DNA of 54,194 nt. Source: Ignavibacteriales bacterium (GTDB taxonomy: Bacteria; Bacteroidota; Ignavibacteria; Ignavibacteriales; Melioribacteraceae). A program made the translations under genes and the position numbers. This document shows positions 25,028 through 34,225 of this stretch, one piece after another. The stretch spans positions 1 to 54,194 of the forward strand of contig JAFGPR010000094.1 in assembly GCA_016936095.1 (NCBI GenBank), given 5' to 3'. Numbering within the stretch: position 1 is the stretch's first letter; each line of letters begins with the position of its first letter. The notes under the pieces are model-generated. The model searched no databases, was not told where the DNA came from, and was given only the letters and a program-made list of their open reading frames with translations.

Positions 25028-25537
25028 ATGAAAACTGATATGAAATATTGGTTTGCTTTTTATACAATGTCGAGGCACGAGTTTAAGGTTGCCAAGCGGA
25101 TTGAAGAAAAAAATATTGAAGTATATTTACCAACTATTTTTTCTCTCAGGCAATGGAGTGACAGAATAAAAAAAATTACTGTTCCTTTATTAAAGAATTA
25201 TGTGTTGATAAATGGAACTGAAAAGGAAAGATTGAATACCATTCAAACAGAAGGAGTAATCACGTGTGTTTCGTTTCAAGGGAAACCTGCTATTATTCCT
25301 AACCAGCAAATTGAAAACATTAAAAAGGCATTGGAATTTGAGAGAGAAAAAGTTGAAGTAAAAGATGGATTCGTCAAAGGTGAAAAAATAATCATTGCTG
25401 CAGGTCCTTTTGTTGGTGTCCAAGGAATTGTATACTTTAATGAAAAGAATGAAAAAAAATTAGCAATAACAATTGATATATTGAATCGTTCGGTAATTGT
25501 AACATTGCCACAGGAATCGGTTATAAAAATTTTATAA
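25028..25537 (+). CDS. UpxY-type NusG paralogue (transcription antiterminator)
   Basis: 169 residues. The NGN domain shows MKYWFAFYTMSRHEFKVAKR and EVYLPTIFSLRQWSDRIKK, the hallmark of UpxY/RfaH-like paralogues. The C-terminal KOW-like part is AAGPFVGVQGIVYF. Such proteins promote read-through of specific long operons, usually capsule or polysaccharide clusters that they head. Here only a YhaM-like nuclease gene follows (start 18 nt downstream), so the target operon is not evident; it may lie elsewhere. Distinct from housekeeping NusG, which would neighbour secE/rplK. It starts 7 nt after a terminator, so its promoter must overlap that hairpin region. Confidence 0.85.
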   Translation: MKTDMKYWFAFYTMSRHEFKVAKRIEEKNIEVYLPTIFSLRQWSDRIKKITVPLLKNYVLINGTEKERLNTIQTEGVITCVSFQGKPAIIPNQQIENIKKALEFEREKVEVKDGFVKGEKIIIAAGPFVGVQGIVYFNEKNEKKLAITIDILNRSVIVTLPQESVIKIL

Positions 25538-25555
25538 AATATTTTGAGTGTGTTT

Positions 25556-26551
25556 ATGCTTGCAAAACAAAAATCATTAAAAGATATTTCTGTAAATGAG
25601 AAAGTTGATCATTATTTATTGCTAAACAAAATTGAAATTAAATTGACTAAAACAAATAAAGAATATCTGGATTTAGAGTTTAGGGATAAATCCTCTTTTA
25701 TTGTCGGTAGGATGTGGGATAATATTGACACTATTAAAAACATCACGAAAGAAGGAGATATTGTAAAGGTCTATGGGACTATTGAGAAATATCAAGAGCA
25801 ATTACAAATTAAAGTAGATAAAATAAAACTAACATTAGTAAAAGATAATATTTCAATTGAAGATTTCTTACCTCGAAGCGAAAGAGATTTTGACGAAATG
25901 ATAAAAGAATTAGACAATTTAATTGATTCCCTGAAAAATGAATATTTGAGAAATCTGACTAAGTCTTTACTAAAAGGCAAAAATTTGGAAAATTTTTTAC
26001 GTATGCCTGCTGGTAAGTCTTGGCATCATGCATATATTCACGGACTTCTTGAGCATACTCTTGAGGTAGCAAAATTATGTGATGTTATGCATTCATTTCA
26101 TCCTGACTTGAATCGTGATTTAATGATTACCGGTGCTTTACTTCACGATTACGGGAAAGTATTTGAATTGCAATATAAACCAACTTTTGATTATACAGAT
26201 AAAGGAAAATTAATGGGGCATATAGTAATTGTATCAATAGAAATAGAAAAAGCAACTGAAAAAATTCCGAACTTTCCTGAAGAATTGAAAAATCAAATTC
26301 AACATTTAGTTTTAAGTCATCAAGGTAAATTAGAGCAAGCTTCACCAGTCGAACCTAAGATGGCTGAGGCAATTGCACTTTACTATGCTGATGAATTAAG
26401 TGCCAAGACAAATGCATATAAAAATATAATCAAGGAATATAATAAAGAAAAAGGAGGATGGACTAATTTCGTGAAATTAGCTAACACATATTTTTATATT
26501 TCACCTAAAGAAACTAATGGAGATTATAAAGAATCGTTATTTGAGGAATAA
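25556..26551 (+). CDS. YhaM-like 3'-5' exoribonuclease (OB fold + HD domain)
   Basis: 331 residues from ATG 25556, which gives the family-like start MLAKQKSLKDISVNEKVDHY; the track's TTG adds four residues. An N-terminal OB fold (about 15-100: YLDLEFRDKS, GDIVKVYGTIEKYQEQLQIK) precedes an HD phosphohydrolase domain with HGLLEHTLEVAKLCD, ALLHDYGKVFEL and LVLSHQGKLE. This order is that of YhaM-type RNases that trim RNA 3' ends. Co-transcription with the NusG paralogue is likely (18-nt gap). A perfect hairpin follows the stop. Confidence 0.88.
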   Translation: MLAKQKSLKDISVNEKVDHYLLLNKIEIKLTKTNKEYLDLEFRDKSSFIVGRMWDNIDTIKNITKEGDIVKVYGTIEKYQEQLQIKVDKIKLTLVKDNISIEDFLPRSERDFDEMIKELDNLIDSLKNEYLRNLTKSLLKGKNLENFLRMPAGKSWHHAYIHGLLEHTLEVAKLCDVMHSFHPDLNRDLMITGALLHDYGKVFELQYKPTFDYTDKGKLMGHIVIVSIEIEKATEKIPNFPEELKNQIQHLVLSHQGKLEQASPVEPKMAEAIALYYADELSAKTNAYKNIIKEYNKEKGGWTNFVKLANTYFYISPKETNGDYKESLFEE

Positions 26552-26554
26552 AAT

Positions 26555-26577
26555 TTAAGGGGCAATATGCCCCTTAA
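26555..26577. terminator. Perfect inverted repeat between convergent genes
   Basis: TTAAGGGGCA-ATA-TGCCCCTTAA is a perfect 10-bp stem with a 3-nt loop, 3 nt after the YhaM-like stop and 19 nt after the oadB-like stop on the other strand. The forward side lacks a T-run; the reverse side continues ATTTTATTCC. It probably terminates both transcripts. Confidence 0.75.
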
Positions 26578-26595
26578 GGAATGAAAAATATATAT

Positions 26596-27750
26596 TTATC
26601 CACCCATTAGAAAACTCAAAAGAATACCAGCCGCAACTGCTGAACCAATGACACCTGCAACATTTGGAGCCATAGCGTGCATCAGTAAATAATTTGATGG
26701 ATCTTCTTTCTGCCCCATCATATGAGCAACTCTTGCACTGTCAGGAACTGCAGAAACACCAGCAGCACCTATCATTGGATTAATTTTGTTGCCTTCTTTT
26801 AAGAACAAATTCATAACTTTAGCAAATATAACCCCACCTGCAGTTGCGATCATAAATGATATCGCACCCAGAATGAATATAAATATTGATTGCGGTGTTA
26901 AAAATGTTGTTGCTTGCGTTGATGCACCGACCGTAACACCTAATATTATTGTAACAATATCAATGAGTGATTTACTTGCTGTATCACTTAATCGCTTAGT
27001 TACGCCCGATTCTTTTAAAATATTTCCAAAGAAAAGCATTCCAAGAAGTGGAAGACCACCTGGCGAAATCAAACAAGTCAATAGTAATCCAATTATAGGA
27101 AAAATGATTTTTTCTCTTCTTGAAACAGAGCGAGGAGGTTTCATCTTCATTAATCGCTCTTTTTTGGTAGTCAGTAATTTTATTATGGGTGGTTGAATTA
27201 GTGGAACTAAAGCCATGTAGGAATATGCAGCAATTGCAATAGCTCCTATCAATTCAGGTGCTAATCTTGATGCTAAAAATATAGCAGTAGGTCCATCAGC
27301 TCCACCAATTATTCCTATTGCAGCAGATTGTGGTAGAGTAAATCCCAATGTTAATGCAGCCATTAAAGTAAGGAAAATTCCTACTTGAGCAGCAGCACCT
27401 AACAATAATAATTTTGGATTTGATAATAGAGCCGAAAAATCAGTCATCGCACCAATACCAAGAAATATTAGTGGTGGATATATTCCTTTTACAACTCCAA
27501 AATATAAATAATTCAACACGCTCCCTTCTTCATAAATTCCGAGTTGTAGACCGATATTTTCGAAGAAAGGCATATTCCCAATTAGGATACCAAAACCAAT
27601 AGGAACAAGTAGTAATGGTTCGTATTCTTTTTTAATTGCAAGGAAAATAAAAATCAATCCAACAATAATCATAATTATATGACCAATGGTCATATGCGCA
27701 AAACCTGTGAATTTGATAAATTTATCTATATCATGAACAATGTTTTCCAT
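26596..27750 (-). CDS. Na+-translocating decarboxylase beta subunit (OadB/MmdB/GcdB)
   Basis: 384 residues from the ATG at 27750, 2 nt after the biotin-carrier stop; the track's TTG start overlaps that gene. About ten membrane segments and the conserved signature GIIGGADGPTAIF are present, plus GAAGVSAVPDSARVAH near the end. This subunit carries out decarboxylation of carboxybiotin and couples it to Na+ export. With the upstream carboxyltransferase, small subunit and biotin carrier it forms a methylmalonyl-CoA decarboxylase. It is the last gene of the operon, followed by the inverted repeat at 26555. Confidence 0.95.
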   Translation of the reverse strand: MENIVHDIDKFIKFTGFAHMTIGHIIMIIVGLIFIFLAIKKEYEPLLLVPIGFGILIGNMPFFENIGLQLGIYEEGSVLNYLYFGVVKGIYPPLIFLGIGAMTDFSALLSNPKLLLLGAAAQVGIFLTLMAALTLGFTLPQSAAIGIIGGADGPTAIFLASRLAPELIGAIAIAAYSYMALVPLIQPPIIKLLTTKKERLMKMKPPRSVSRREKIIFPIIGLLLTCLISPGGLPLLGMLFFGNILKESGVTKRLSDTASKSLIDIVTIILGVTVGASTQATTFLTPQSIFIFILGAISFMIATAGGVIFAKVMNLFLKEGNKINPMIGAAGVSAVPDSARVAHMMGQKEDPSNYLLMHAMAPNVAGVIGSAVAAGILLSFLMGG

Positions 27751-27752
27751 TA

Positions 27753-28190
27753 TCAACTCCCGATTTCAACTAATACATTTCCTTCGAGAACTGAATCCCC
27801 AACATTGACTTTAATATCAACGATTTTTCCCGCCTTATCTGCACGGATTGAGTTTTCCATCTTCATAGCTTCCATAACCATCAGGACATCACCGAACTTT
27901 ACTTCATCTCCAACTTTAACCTTAACCTCAAGGATTACTCCTGGTAAAGGGGCTTTAATAGATCCTGCTCCTTTCTTTTCTTCAGGTTTGCTTGTTTTTA
28001 TTTTATCACTCTCCCCTGTTGGAAAAACTTTGGAACGAGTTAGTACTGGTGTCTTTGCTATTTTGACTTCAGTTTGTATATCTATTTGATAAGGTGTACC
28101 ATTTACTTCGATTTCTGCTTGATTGTTTTCTATTTTTATTATGTCTACTTCGTATTGATTTCCTCTTATCGCGAATTTATATTTTTTCAT
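27753..28190 (-). CDS. Biotin carboxyl carrier protein of the decarboxylase
   Basis: 145 residues. The biotinyl domain occupies the last ~75 residues, with the acceptor lysine K110 in VMEAMKMENS. Residues 1-40 form a small N-terminal domain, and a Lys/Ser/Pro-rich linker joins the two. Its ATG overlaps the previous gene's TGA (ATGA). The swinging biotin arm moves CO2 from the carboxyltransferase (28643-30202) to the membrane beta subunit. Confidence 0.95.
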   Translation of the reverse strand: MKKYKFAIRGNQYEVDIIKIENNQAEIEVNGTPYQIDIQTEVKIAKTPVLTRSKVFPTGESDKIKTSKPEEKKGAGSIKAPLPGVILEVKVKVGDEVKFGDVLMVMEAMKMENSIRADKAGKIVDIKVNVGDSVLEGNVLVEIGS

Positions 28191-28630
28191 TTAATACCTC
28201 TTGGATTTTGTCTTAATCCATAAATTTTTGAACTCCATGGAGAATATGTCTTTTGAATCTTTTTAATTGTTATAACTGTATTTTCTAAATCGTGAATTTC
28301 TTCAAAATGTAAATGTAATGCTAGTGATATGGCAGCAGTTATATCACCGCTGATATCAAATCCTTTTTTTTCTGTCGGAACTTCAGCAGTTTTATTGAAT
28401 TTACGTCTTAAATTAAAACTGATTATTTTTGTAAGACTTTTAAAAGCAATAAAAAGTAAAAGCAAAGCAATAAATACGACAGAATAACCAATAACGGTAA
28501 ACACTATTCCATTGCTGTTCCATAGTTTTGAAAGATCAAAAGTAATTTCGCTAATATTGCTTGCTGTAATTGCAACAGTATCCTCAACAGACTCTAAAGT
28601 ATCGCTTATTATCATGTTTAATGTATCCAT
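28187..28630 (-). CDS. OadG-like small membrane subunit of the decarboxylase
   Basis: 147 residues. One hydrophobic segment (about 40-63, VFTVIGYSVVFIALLLLFIAF) is typical of OadG/MmdD subunits, which assemble the complex at the membrane. About 38 residues precede it, which is more than usual. The C-terminal part (ITAAISLALHLHFEEIHDLE) is the region that contacts the carboxyltransferase in this family. The ending YSPWSSKIYGLRQNPRGIK resembles the conserved tail of such subunits in Bacteroidota. Located 12 nt after mmdA, with a 4-nt overlap to the carrier gene. Confidence 0.88.
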   Translation of the reverse strand: MDTLNMIISDTLESVEDTVAITASNISEITFDLSKLWNSNGIVFTVIGYSVVFIALLLLFIAFKSLTKIISFNLRRKFNKTAEVPTEKKGFDISGDITAAISLALHLHFEEIHDLENTVITIKKIQKTYSPWSSKIYGLRQNPRGIK

Positions 28631-28642
28631 TTAACCTCCACT

Positions 28643-30202
28643 TTATAACGGTATGTTAGAATGTTTCTTTGGAGGATTTATATCTTTCTTGCTTGCTAAC
28701 ATTTGCAATGCTCTGATAACTCTAAACCTGGTATTTCGAGGTTCAATTACATCATCTATGTAACCAAATTTAGCCGCTACATAAGGATTAGCAAATTTCT
28801 GCTTATACTCTTCTTCTTTCTCCAATAAAAATTTCACTCTTAAAGCTTCATCTTTAATATCTTTCAATTCTCTCGAATGCAAAACTTCAATAGCACCTTT
28901 GGGTCCCATAACTGCAATTTCTGCGTTTGGCCAAGCATAATTGATATCACCACGCAAATGTTTTGAACTCATGACATCATAAGCACCACCATAAGCTTTA
29001 CGGAGTATAACAGTTATTTTTGGAACTGTTGCTTCACCATAAGCAAAAAGTAATTTTGCACCGTGTAGAATTATTCCACCATATTCCTGAGCAGTTCCTG
29101 GTAAAAACCCAGGTACGTCAACAAATGTAACTAATGGAATATTGAAAGCATCACAGAAGCGTACAAATCGGGCAGCCTTTCTTGATGCATTGATATCAAG
29201 CACCCCTGCCAAGACGCACGGTTGATTAGCGACGATACCAACAGGATAACCGTTAAATTTTGCAAAACCAGTTATCATATTACCAGCGTAATGTCTCTGA
29301 ACTTCTAAAAATTCATGTCTATCAACGACAGCATGAATTACATCTTTTACATCGTAGGGTTTATTTGGATTATCAGGAATAATAGAATTTAACTGATCCT
29401 CTAATCTATCTATCGGGTCATCACAATGAGTGGCTGGGGGATCCTCAAGATTATTTTGTGGGAGATAATTTATAAGTTTTCTTATTAACTGAATCCCTTC
29501 TTCTTCTGATTCTGCAACAAAATGTGTAACACCACTTTTTGTCGCGTGGACTGTCGCACCACCAAGTTCTTCCTCAGTTACTGTCTCACCTGTTACCGTT
29601 TTTACAACTTTTGGTCCTGTTACAAACATATAACTAGTTCCTTCCGACATAATAGTAAAATCAGTCAAAGCAGGTGAATAAACAGCACCACCGGCACATG
29701 GTCCAAATACCGCCGAAATCTGTGGAACAAGTCCCGATGCTAAAATATTTCGTTGAAAAATTTCAGCATAACCACCAAGACTTTTTACACCTTCTTGAAT
29801 GCGTGCTCCACCGCTATCATTTATTCCAATTATTGGTGCGCCAACTTTCATTGCTTTATCCATGATTTTACAAATTTTTGCAGCATACATTTCCGAAAGC
29901 GAACCGCCAAACACTGTGAAATCCTGCGAAAATAGAAATACCAATCTTCCATCAATTGTTCCATATCCGGTTACTACTCCATCAGACAGATAACTTTGTT
30001 TATCTAATCCAAAGTCAACTGTTCTGTGACTAACGAACATATCAAACTCTTCAAAACTTCCTTCGTCAAGTAACATAGCAATTCTTTCCCGTGCAGTATA
30101 TTTTCCTTTTTCGTGCTGAGCTTCAATTCTCTTTTCACCACCACCCAGCCGTGCTTTATTGCGCATATCCATCAATTCTTGGATCTTTGCTTCTAACGCC
30201 AT
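28643..30202 (-). CDS. mmdA: Methylmalonyl-CoA decarboxylase alpha / acyl-CoA carboxyltransferase subunit
   Basis: 519 residues, the usual size for this crotonase-fold family. Features include GIGDSGG-like [33 protein letters not shown], the second active-site region [20 protein letters not shown] and [19 protein letters not shown]. It transfers the carboxyl group of (S)-methylmalonyl-CoA to biotin (or the reverse in propionyl-CoA carboxylase). Membrane subunits in the same operon argue for the decarboxylase direction, making propionyl-CoA with Na+ export. Confidence 0.94.
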   Translation of the reverse strand: MALEAKIQELMDMRNKARLGGGEKRIEAQHEKGKYTARERIAMLLDEGSFEEFDMFVSHRTVDFGLDKQSYLSDGVVTGYGTIDGRLVFLFSQDFTVFGGSLSEMYAAKICKIMDKAMKVGAPIIGINDSGGARIQEGVKSLGGYAEIFQRNILASGLVPQISAVFGPCAGGAVYSPALTDFTIMSEGTSYMFVTGPKVVKTVTGETVTEEELGGATVHATKSGVTHFVAESEEEGIQLIRKLINYLPQNNLEDPPATHCDDPIDRLEDQLNSIIPDNPNKPYDVKDVIHAVVDRHEFLEVQRHYAGNMITGFAKFNGYPVGIVANQPCVLAGVLDINASRKAARFVRFCDAFNIPLVTFVDVPGFLPGTAQEYGGIILHGAKLLFAYGEATVPKITVILRKAYGGAYDVMSSKHLRGDINYAWPNAEIAVMGPKGAIEVLHSRELKDIKDEALRVKFLLEKEEEYKQKFANPYVAAKFGYIDDVIEPRNTRFRVIRALQMLASKKDINPPKKHSNIPL

Positions 30203-30237
30203 TATTTTTACCTCATCTTAAAAATTTATTTTTTTGA

Positions 30238-30645
30238 TTATTTTTTATCTGAACAAAATTCTATTAAAATACCCATAGTTGATTTAGGATGAAGGAAAGC
30301 AATATTCAATCCCTCTGCTCCTTTTCTTGGTTCCTTGTCAATTAGTTGGATACCTTTTCCTTCAACTTCCTTAAGCGAGCCCGAAATATCTTTTACTGCA
30401 AAAGCTAGATGATGAATTCCTTCACCTTTCTTTTCAATAAACTTGCTAATCGGTCCCTCCGGGTTTGTTGATTCAAGTAGTTCAATTTTTGTGTCGCCAA
30501 CTTTGAAAAATGCAGTCTTTACTTTCTGATCTGGGACCTCTTCAACAGCATAACATTTCAAACCAAGAATGTTTTCGTAATATTTAATACTTTCATCGAG
30601 ATTTTTGACTGCAATACCTATATGTTCGATGTGTGATATTTCCAT
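30238..30645 (-). CDS. mce: Methylmalonyl-CoA epimerase
   Basis: 135 residues from ATG 30645, which has GAGGTG just upstream; the track's GTG start lies in that ribosome site. A VOC/glyoxalase fold with HIGIAVKNLDESIKYYENIL, GEGIHHLAFAV and LIEFC supplies the His/His/Glu metal ligands. The enzyme interconverts (R)- and (S)-methylmalonyl-CoA, linking the B12-dependent mutase (R product) to the decarboxylase (S substrate). It sits 36 nt before mmdA and 19 nt after meaB. Confidence 0.94.
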   Translation of the reverse strand: MEISHIEHIGIAVKNLDESIKYYENILGLKCYAVEEVPDQKVKTAFFKVGDTKIELLESTNPEGPISKFIEKKGEGIHHLAFAVKDISGSLKEVEGKGIQLIDKEPRKGAEGLNIAFLHPKSTMGILIEFCSDKK

Positions 30646-30663
30646 TTTCACCTCTTTTTTTTA

Positions 30664-31794
30664 TTAATTTTTAATTTTAAAATACAAGCTTATCAATTTC
30701 TGAGCCGCTGAGGTAGGCAATAAATTTCCTTTTTCTATGCTTTCTATTGAATTTTTTAATTCTTTTTTTATTTCTTTATTATTATAAAATTTGTCTTTAA
30801 TTTCATTGTTTATCATGTCGAACATCCAATCAATTGATTGCTGTTTTCTCCTTTCGTAAAAAATACCGGATTTTTTAATTTTATTCTCAAACTTTTGAAT
30901 TAAATTCCACAAATCTTCTACACCTTTTTTTGTTACTGCAGAACAAGTCATAGCAATTGGAATCCAGCCCTTTGTTGCTGGTAGCAAATAATGCAATGCG
31001 TTTGAATAATTATTACAAGACGTTTCAGCAAGTCGAATATTATCTCCATCTGCTTTATTTATTGCAATTGCATCAACTAATTCCATTATACCTTTCTTAA
31101 TTCCCTGCAACTCATCGCCTCCTCCTGGTATTAGAACTAATAAAAAGAAATCTACCATTGAACGGACAGTCACTTCATTTTGTCCGACTCCAACCGTCTC
31201 AATTAAAATGACATCATAACCAGCAGCTTCGCAAGCAATAATCGTTTCACGGGTTTTTCTTGCAACACCGCCTAACGTTCCACCAGAAGGAGAAGGTCGT
31301 ATAAAACAATTTTCCTCTCGCGATAACTGTTCCATTCTTGTCTTATCACCCAAAATACTTCCTTTCGTAACTGTACTACTTGGGTCAATAGTCAGAACAG
31401 CAACTTTATGATTATTTTTAATTAAAAATAATCCAAGTGATTCAATCAATGTGCTCTTACCTGCTCCGGGGACTCCTGTAATTCCAATTCGAATTGATTT
31501 ACAAGAATGGGGAATTAATTTAGTTAAAATTTCACGTGCATGTTCTTGATGTTTTTCTGATGCACTTTCTATTAATGTAATTGTTTTCGCAAGAATTGTT
31601 CTGTTGTTCTGTAATACTCCATCGACTAATTCTTCAGTAGAAAGAGTTTTTTTTGTCTTATGCAAATTCGTGTGTGGAATAGTAACTCTACTAACACCTT
31701 TTACAATTTTAACTGCAAATTCTTCGGCACCGGTTTTTGGATTCCAATCAGGTTTATATGAAAGGTTATCTTCTTCCTTATTCTTTGATGACAT
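30664..31794 (-). CDS. meaB: MeaB/ArgK GTPase, methylmalonyl-CoA mutase chaperone
   Basis: 376 residues. P-loop GVPGAGKSTLIESLG, DPSSTVTKGSILGDKTRM, ETVGVGQNE and NKADGDN are the G-protein motifs of the MeaB family. A ~50-residue N-terminal extension (KPDWNPKTGAEEF) is usual in some lineages. MeaB loads and protects the adenosylcobalamin cofactor of methylmalonyl-CoA mutase. The mutase genes are not in this window, though this gene heads the operon. A candidate promoter lies 60-90 nt upstream. Confidence 0.95.
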   Translation of the reverse strand: MSSKNKEEDNLSYKPDWNPKTGAEEFAVKIVKGVSRVTIPHTNLHKTKKTLSTEELVDGVLQNNRTILAKTITLIESASEKHQEHAREILTKLIPHSCKSIRIGITGVPGAGKSTLIESLGLFLIKNNHKVAVLTIDPSSTVTKGSILGDKTRMEQLSREENCFIRPSPSGGTLGGVARKTRETIIACEAAGYDVILIETVGVGQNEVTVRSMVDFFLLVLIPGGGDELQGIKKGIMELVDAIAINKADGDNIRLAETSCNNYSNALHYLLPATKGWIPIAMTCSAVTKKGVEDLWNLIQKFENKIKKSGIFYERRKQQSIDWMFDMINNEIKDKFYNNKEIKKELKNSIESIEKGNLLPTSAAQKLISLYFKIKN

Positions 31795-31853
31795 TACTTT
31801 TTACTTGACTTAACTCAACTTTTTGATAATTTTATGATAATTTTTTTCATTCG

Positions 31854-31884
31854 CAAAATTAGTTATAAAATAACAATATTAAAA
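31854..31884 (-). promoter_or_regulatory. Candidate promoter of the methylmalonyl-CoA operon
   Basis: On the reverse strand TTTT-N19-TAATTTTG approximates TTTG-N19-TAnnTTTG; the -7 box occupies 31854-31861. It lies about 60 nt before the meaB start codon. The -33 part has one mismatch. Confidence 0.45.
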
Positions 31885-31946
31885 ATAAATCTAATAAAAA
31901 TGTGATTTTTCTCTGTTTTTTAAGCATTTGATTGCTCTTCTCTATT

Positions 31947-31983
31947 AACTCAGTGTTTTATTTAGGTGGAAAATCACTGAGTT
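31947..31983 (-). terminator. Inverted repeat after the phosphonate operon
   Basis: AACTCAGTG (31947-31955) and CACTGAGTT (31975-31983) form a perfect 9-bp stem around a 19-nt loop, 34 nt beyond the transaminase stop on the reverse strand. There is no clear T-run on that strand, so termination is plausible rather than certain. Confidence 0.5.
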
Positions 31984-32016
31984 CTTTTAAGTGCATTGCT
32001 TGTTATCTCTCAAGTC

Positions 32017-33144
32017 TTACAATTTTATTCCCATTTCCTTTAAAGTCTCTTCAATCACTAATAAAAGAATTCTCACATCCTCTTCAAAAATCCTTCCGAT
32101 ATTGCCGATTCTGAAACAATCAACTTGGCTTAACTTACCAGGATAAATTACTTGATTCTTTCCATTCAACAGTGAGTAAAATTTTTCAAAAGAGAATTTT
32201 GGATGTTTGGGATATAAAAATGATGTAATAATATATCCTTGTAATTTTGTTGGCACATATTCTTTAAATCCTAACTTTCTCATTCCTGAGATTAGAACGT
32301 CGTAATTTTTCTTGTATCTTTTTGCACGGCCAACAATAGAACCTTCTTCCTTTAATTCCTGCAATGCCTGCTTAAATGCCATCAGGGAATGAGTTGGAGG
32401 AGTAAATCGGAATTGTCCGTTGGTATCTAATCCAAACCATTGTTCGTATAAATCCAGACTAAGACTTCGTGAATATCCTTTTATCTCTTTTATCGAAGTT
32501 GTTTTTGCAATAATGAAAGAAAAACCGGGTACTCCTTCGATACATTTATTTGATGAAGAAACAATATAATCAATAGAACATTTTTCAACATCAATCGGAA
32601 CTGCACCGAAACTACTCATCGCATCCACAAAATATTTTCGTTTTGCATTTTTTACAATTGCTCCGATTTCTTTAATGGGATTAATTATACCCGTTGTTGT
32701 CTCGCAATGAACGACTGCAACATTTGTTATTTCCTTATCTTGTATAAGTATTTTCTTTATTTCCTTCAAATTGGGAATTGAATTTTCGGGATACTCTAAA
32801 GTTAAATATTTAATTTTGTAATAATTAGCAATCTTTACCATTCGATGACCATAAGCGCCATTGATAATAATTAGTATTTTCCCTTCTGGTGGAACGGTTG
32901 AAGATATTACCGATTCAACTCCGAATGTTCCACTGCCTTGCATTAAGATGGTTTCGTATTTTCCTTTTTTTGTGTTGCAAAGTGCTAACAAATTATTTCG
33001 TATCTCAGTAATTATTCCAATAAATTCTTTATCCCTTGAACCTAAATCTCTGAGCATTGCTTGTTTTATAGTTCTGCTTGTTGTCAATGGTCCAGGTGTG
33101 AATAAAGTTTTATCTTTTGAAATATTAAGTAATTTATTTTCCAT
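32017..33144 (-). CDS. phnW: 2-aminoethylphosphonate-pyruvate transaminase
   Basis: 375 residues, class V aminotransferase fold. The start LFTPGPLTTSRTIKQAMLRD matches the family, and the PLP lysine is in SSNKCIEGVPGF. HCETTTGIINPI and DAMSSFGAVPID are further cofactor and substrate regions. In this operon it works in the biosynthetic direction, aminating phosphonoacetaldehyde to 2-aminoethylphosphonate (AEP). It starts 1 nt after the decarboxylase stop. It is the third and last gene of the phosphonate operon. Confidence 0.94.
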   Translation of the reverse strand: MENKLLNISKDKTLFTPGPLTTSRTIKQAMLRDLGSRDKEFIGIITEIRNNLLALCNTKKGKYETILMQGSGTFGVESVISSTVPPEGKILIIINGAYGHRMVKIANYYKIKYLTLEYPENSIPNLKEIKKILIQDKEITNVAVVHCETTTGIINPIKEIGAIVKNAKRKYFVDAMSSFGAVPIDVEKCSIDYIVSSSNKCIEGVPGFSFIIAKTTSIKEIKGYSRSLSLDLYEQWFGLDTNGQFRFTPPTHSLMAFKQALQELKEEGSIVGRAKRYKKNYDVLISGMRKLGFKEYVPTKLQGYIITSFLYPKHPKFSFEKFYSLLNGKNQVIYPGKLSQVDCFRIGNIGRIFEEDVRILLLVIEETLKEMGIKL

Positions 33145-33145
33145 T

Positions 33146-34225
33146 TTAATTCGTCTCCATAAATCTCTTCTTCAATTCTGCGGGACTTTCCTTCGGTCTT
33201 CCGATGTTGTGGTCAGTTTGATTTTTAACTTTGATATGCAAAAATGATAGAGAAGGATTTGCTTTCCATTTTTTAATAAATTCAGTTATTTCATCTTTTG
33301 ATTTGACTAATTTCACATTTTTGTAGCCAGCTGCTATTGCAACATCTGAAAGAATAATTTTAGTAGAAATGGTTGATTGTCCACCAGTCGATTCATAACT
33401 TTCATTATCAAGACAAATATGCAGCAATTTTTCCGGTTGATAATAACCAAGAGTAGCAAGTGTTCCCATTTTCAAAAGAACAGCACCATCACCATCAAAT
33501 ACTGCAACTTTCTTTTTCGTTTTTAAAAAATATCCGAATGCAATTGAACTAGTACATCCCATCGAACCTACTGTGTAAAAATTATTTTTTCTATCTTTCA
33601 CTTGATATATTTCGCGTGAAGGCATACCTGTGGTTGAAAATATGGGGATTTCATCTTCGATTTCAGATAAAGCAGTTTCGATGGCTTGCATTCTTGATAG
33701 CAATTCTTCGCTTACGGTTTGTTCAATTTTTTCTTTTTCAAAAATTTCTTTCCTACATATTATCGCACAAACCTTATTTTCATTTTTTGCTAAATCAATT
33801 AATCGTTTAATTTCTTTTTTGTCAGCTTCAAGCTCATCTGTAAGAATATGATACTCAATTTCAAAAACTTTCATTAGTTCAAGTAATGTTTTCCCGCTCC
33901 ATACATGCTGAGGCGCATCCTTAACACCCGGCTCACCACGCCAAGAAATAACAAGCAACGTTGGAAATTCATATAATTTCGTAAGTGAAGTTAGTGGATT
34001 AACAGTATTTCCAAAGCCATCATTCTGCATAAAGACAGCAGGAGTATTTCCACTTAAAGAGATTCCAGCAGCAATTCCCATTGCTTCCCCCTCTGATGAA
34101 GCAATAATATAATGTTCAGACTTTTCTAAATGATGAATTACTGGCTTAAAAGTTGAACAAGGGACACCAGTAAAATCACTAATTCCATTTTCTTTCAATG
34201 CGTTAATAAAATCAAGTGCTTTCAT
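33146..34225 (-). CDS. Phosphonopyruvate decarboxylase
   Basis: 359 residues, thiamine-diphosphate enzyme. The N-terminal half has [15 protein letters not shown] and [13 protein letters not shown] with the catalytic glutamate. The ThDP-binding motif is [16 protein letters not shown] followed by [11 protein letters not shown]. It converts phosphonopyruvate to phosphonoacetaldehyde and so drives the unfavourable PEP mutase step forward. Its ATG overlaps the TGA of the PepM gene by 4 nt. The usual symbol in related operons is ppd or aepY. Confidence 0.94.
   Translation of the reverse strand: MKALDFINALKENGISDFTGVPCSTFKPVIHHLEKSEHYIIASSEGEAMGIAAGISLSGNTPAVFMQNDGFGNTVNPLTSLTKLYEFPTLLVISWRGEPGVKDAPQHVWSGKTLLELMKVFEIEYHILTDELEADKKEIKRLIDLAKNENKVCAIICRKEIFEKEKIEQTVSEELLSRMQAIETALSEIEDEIPIFSTTGMPSREIYQVKDRKNNFYTVGSMGCTSSIAFGYFLKTKKKVAVFDGDGAVLLKMGTLATLGYYQPEKLLHICLDNESYESTGGQSTISTKIILSDVAIAAGYKNVKLVKSKDEITEFIKKWKANPSLSFLHIKVKNQTDHNIGRPKESPAELKKRFMETN

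Noticed and set aside
26786-27196. 136-codon forward ORF opposite the OadB-like gene
   Set aside because: Antisense shadow of conserved membrane segments.
27679-28089. 136-codon forward ORF opposite the biotin carrier gene
   Set aside because: Antisense shadow; the reverse frame has the biotinylation motif.
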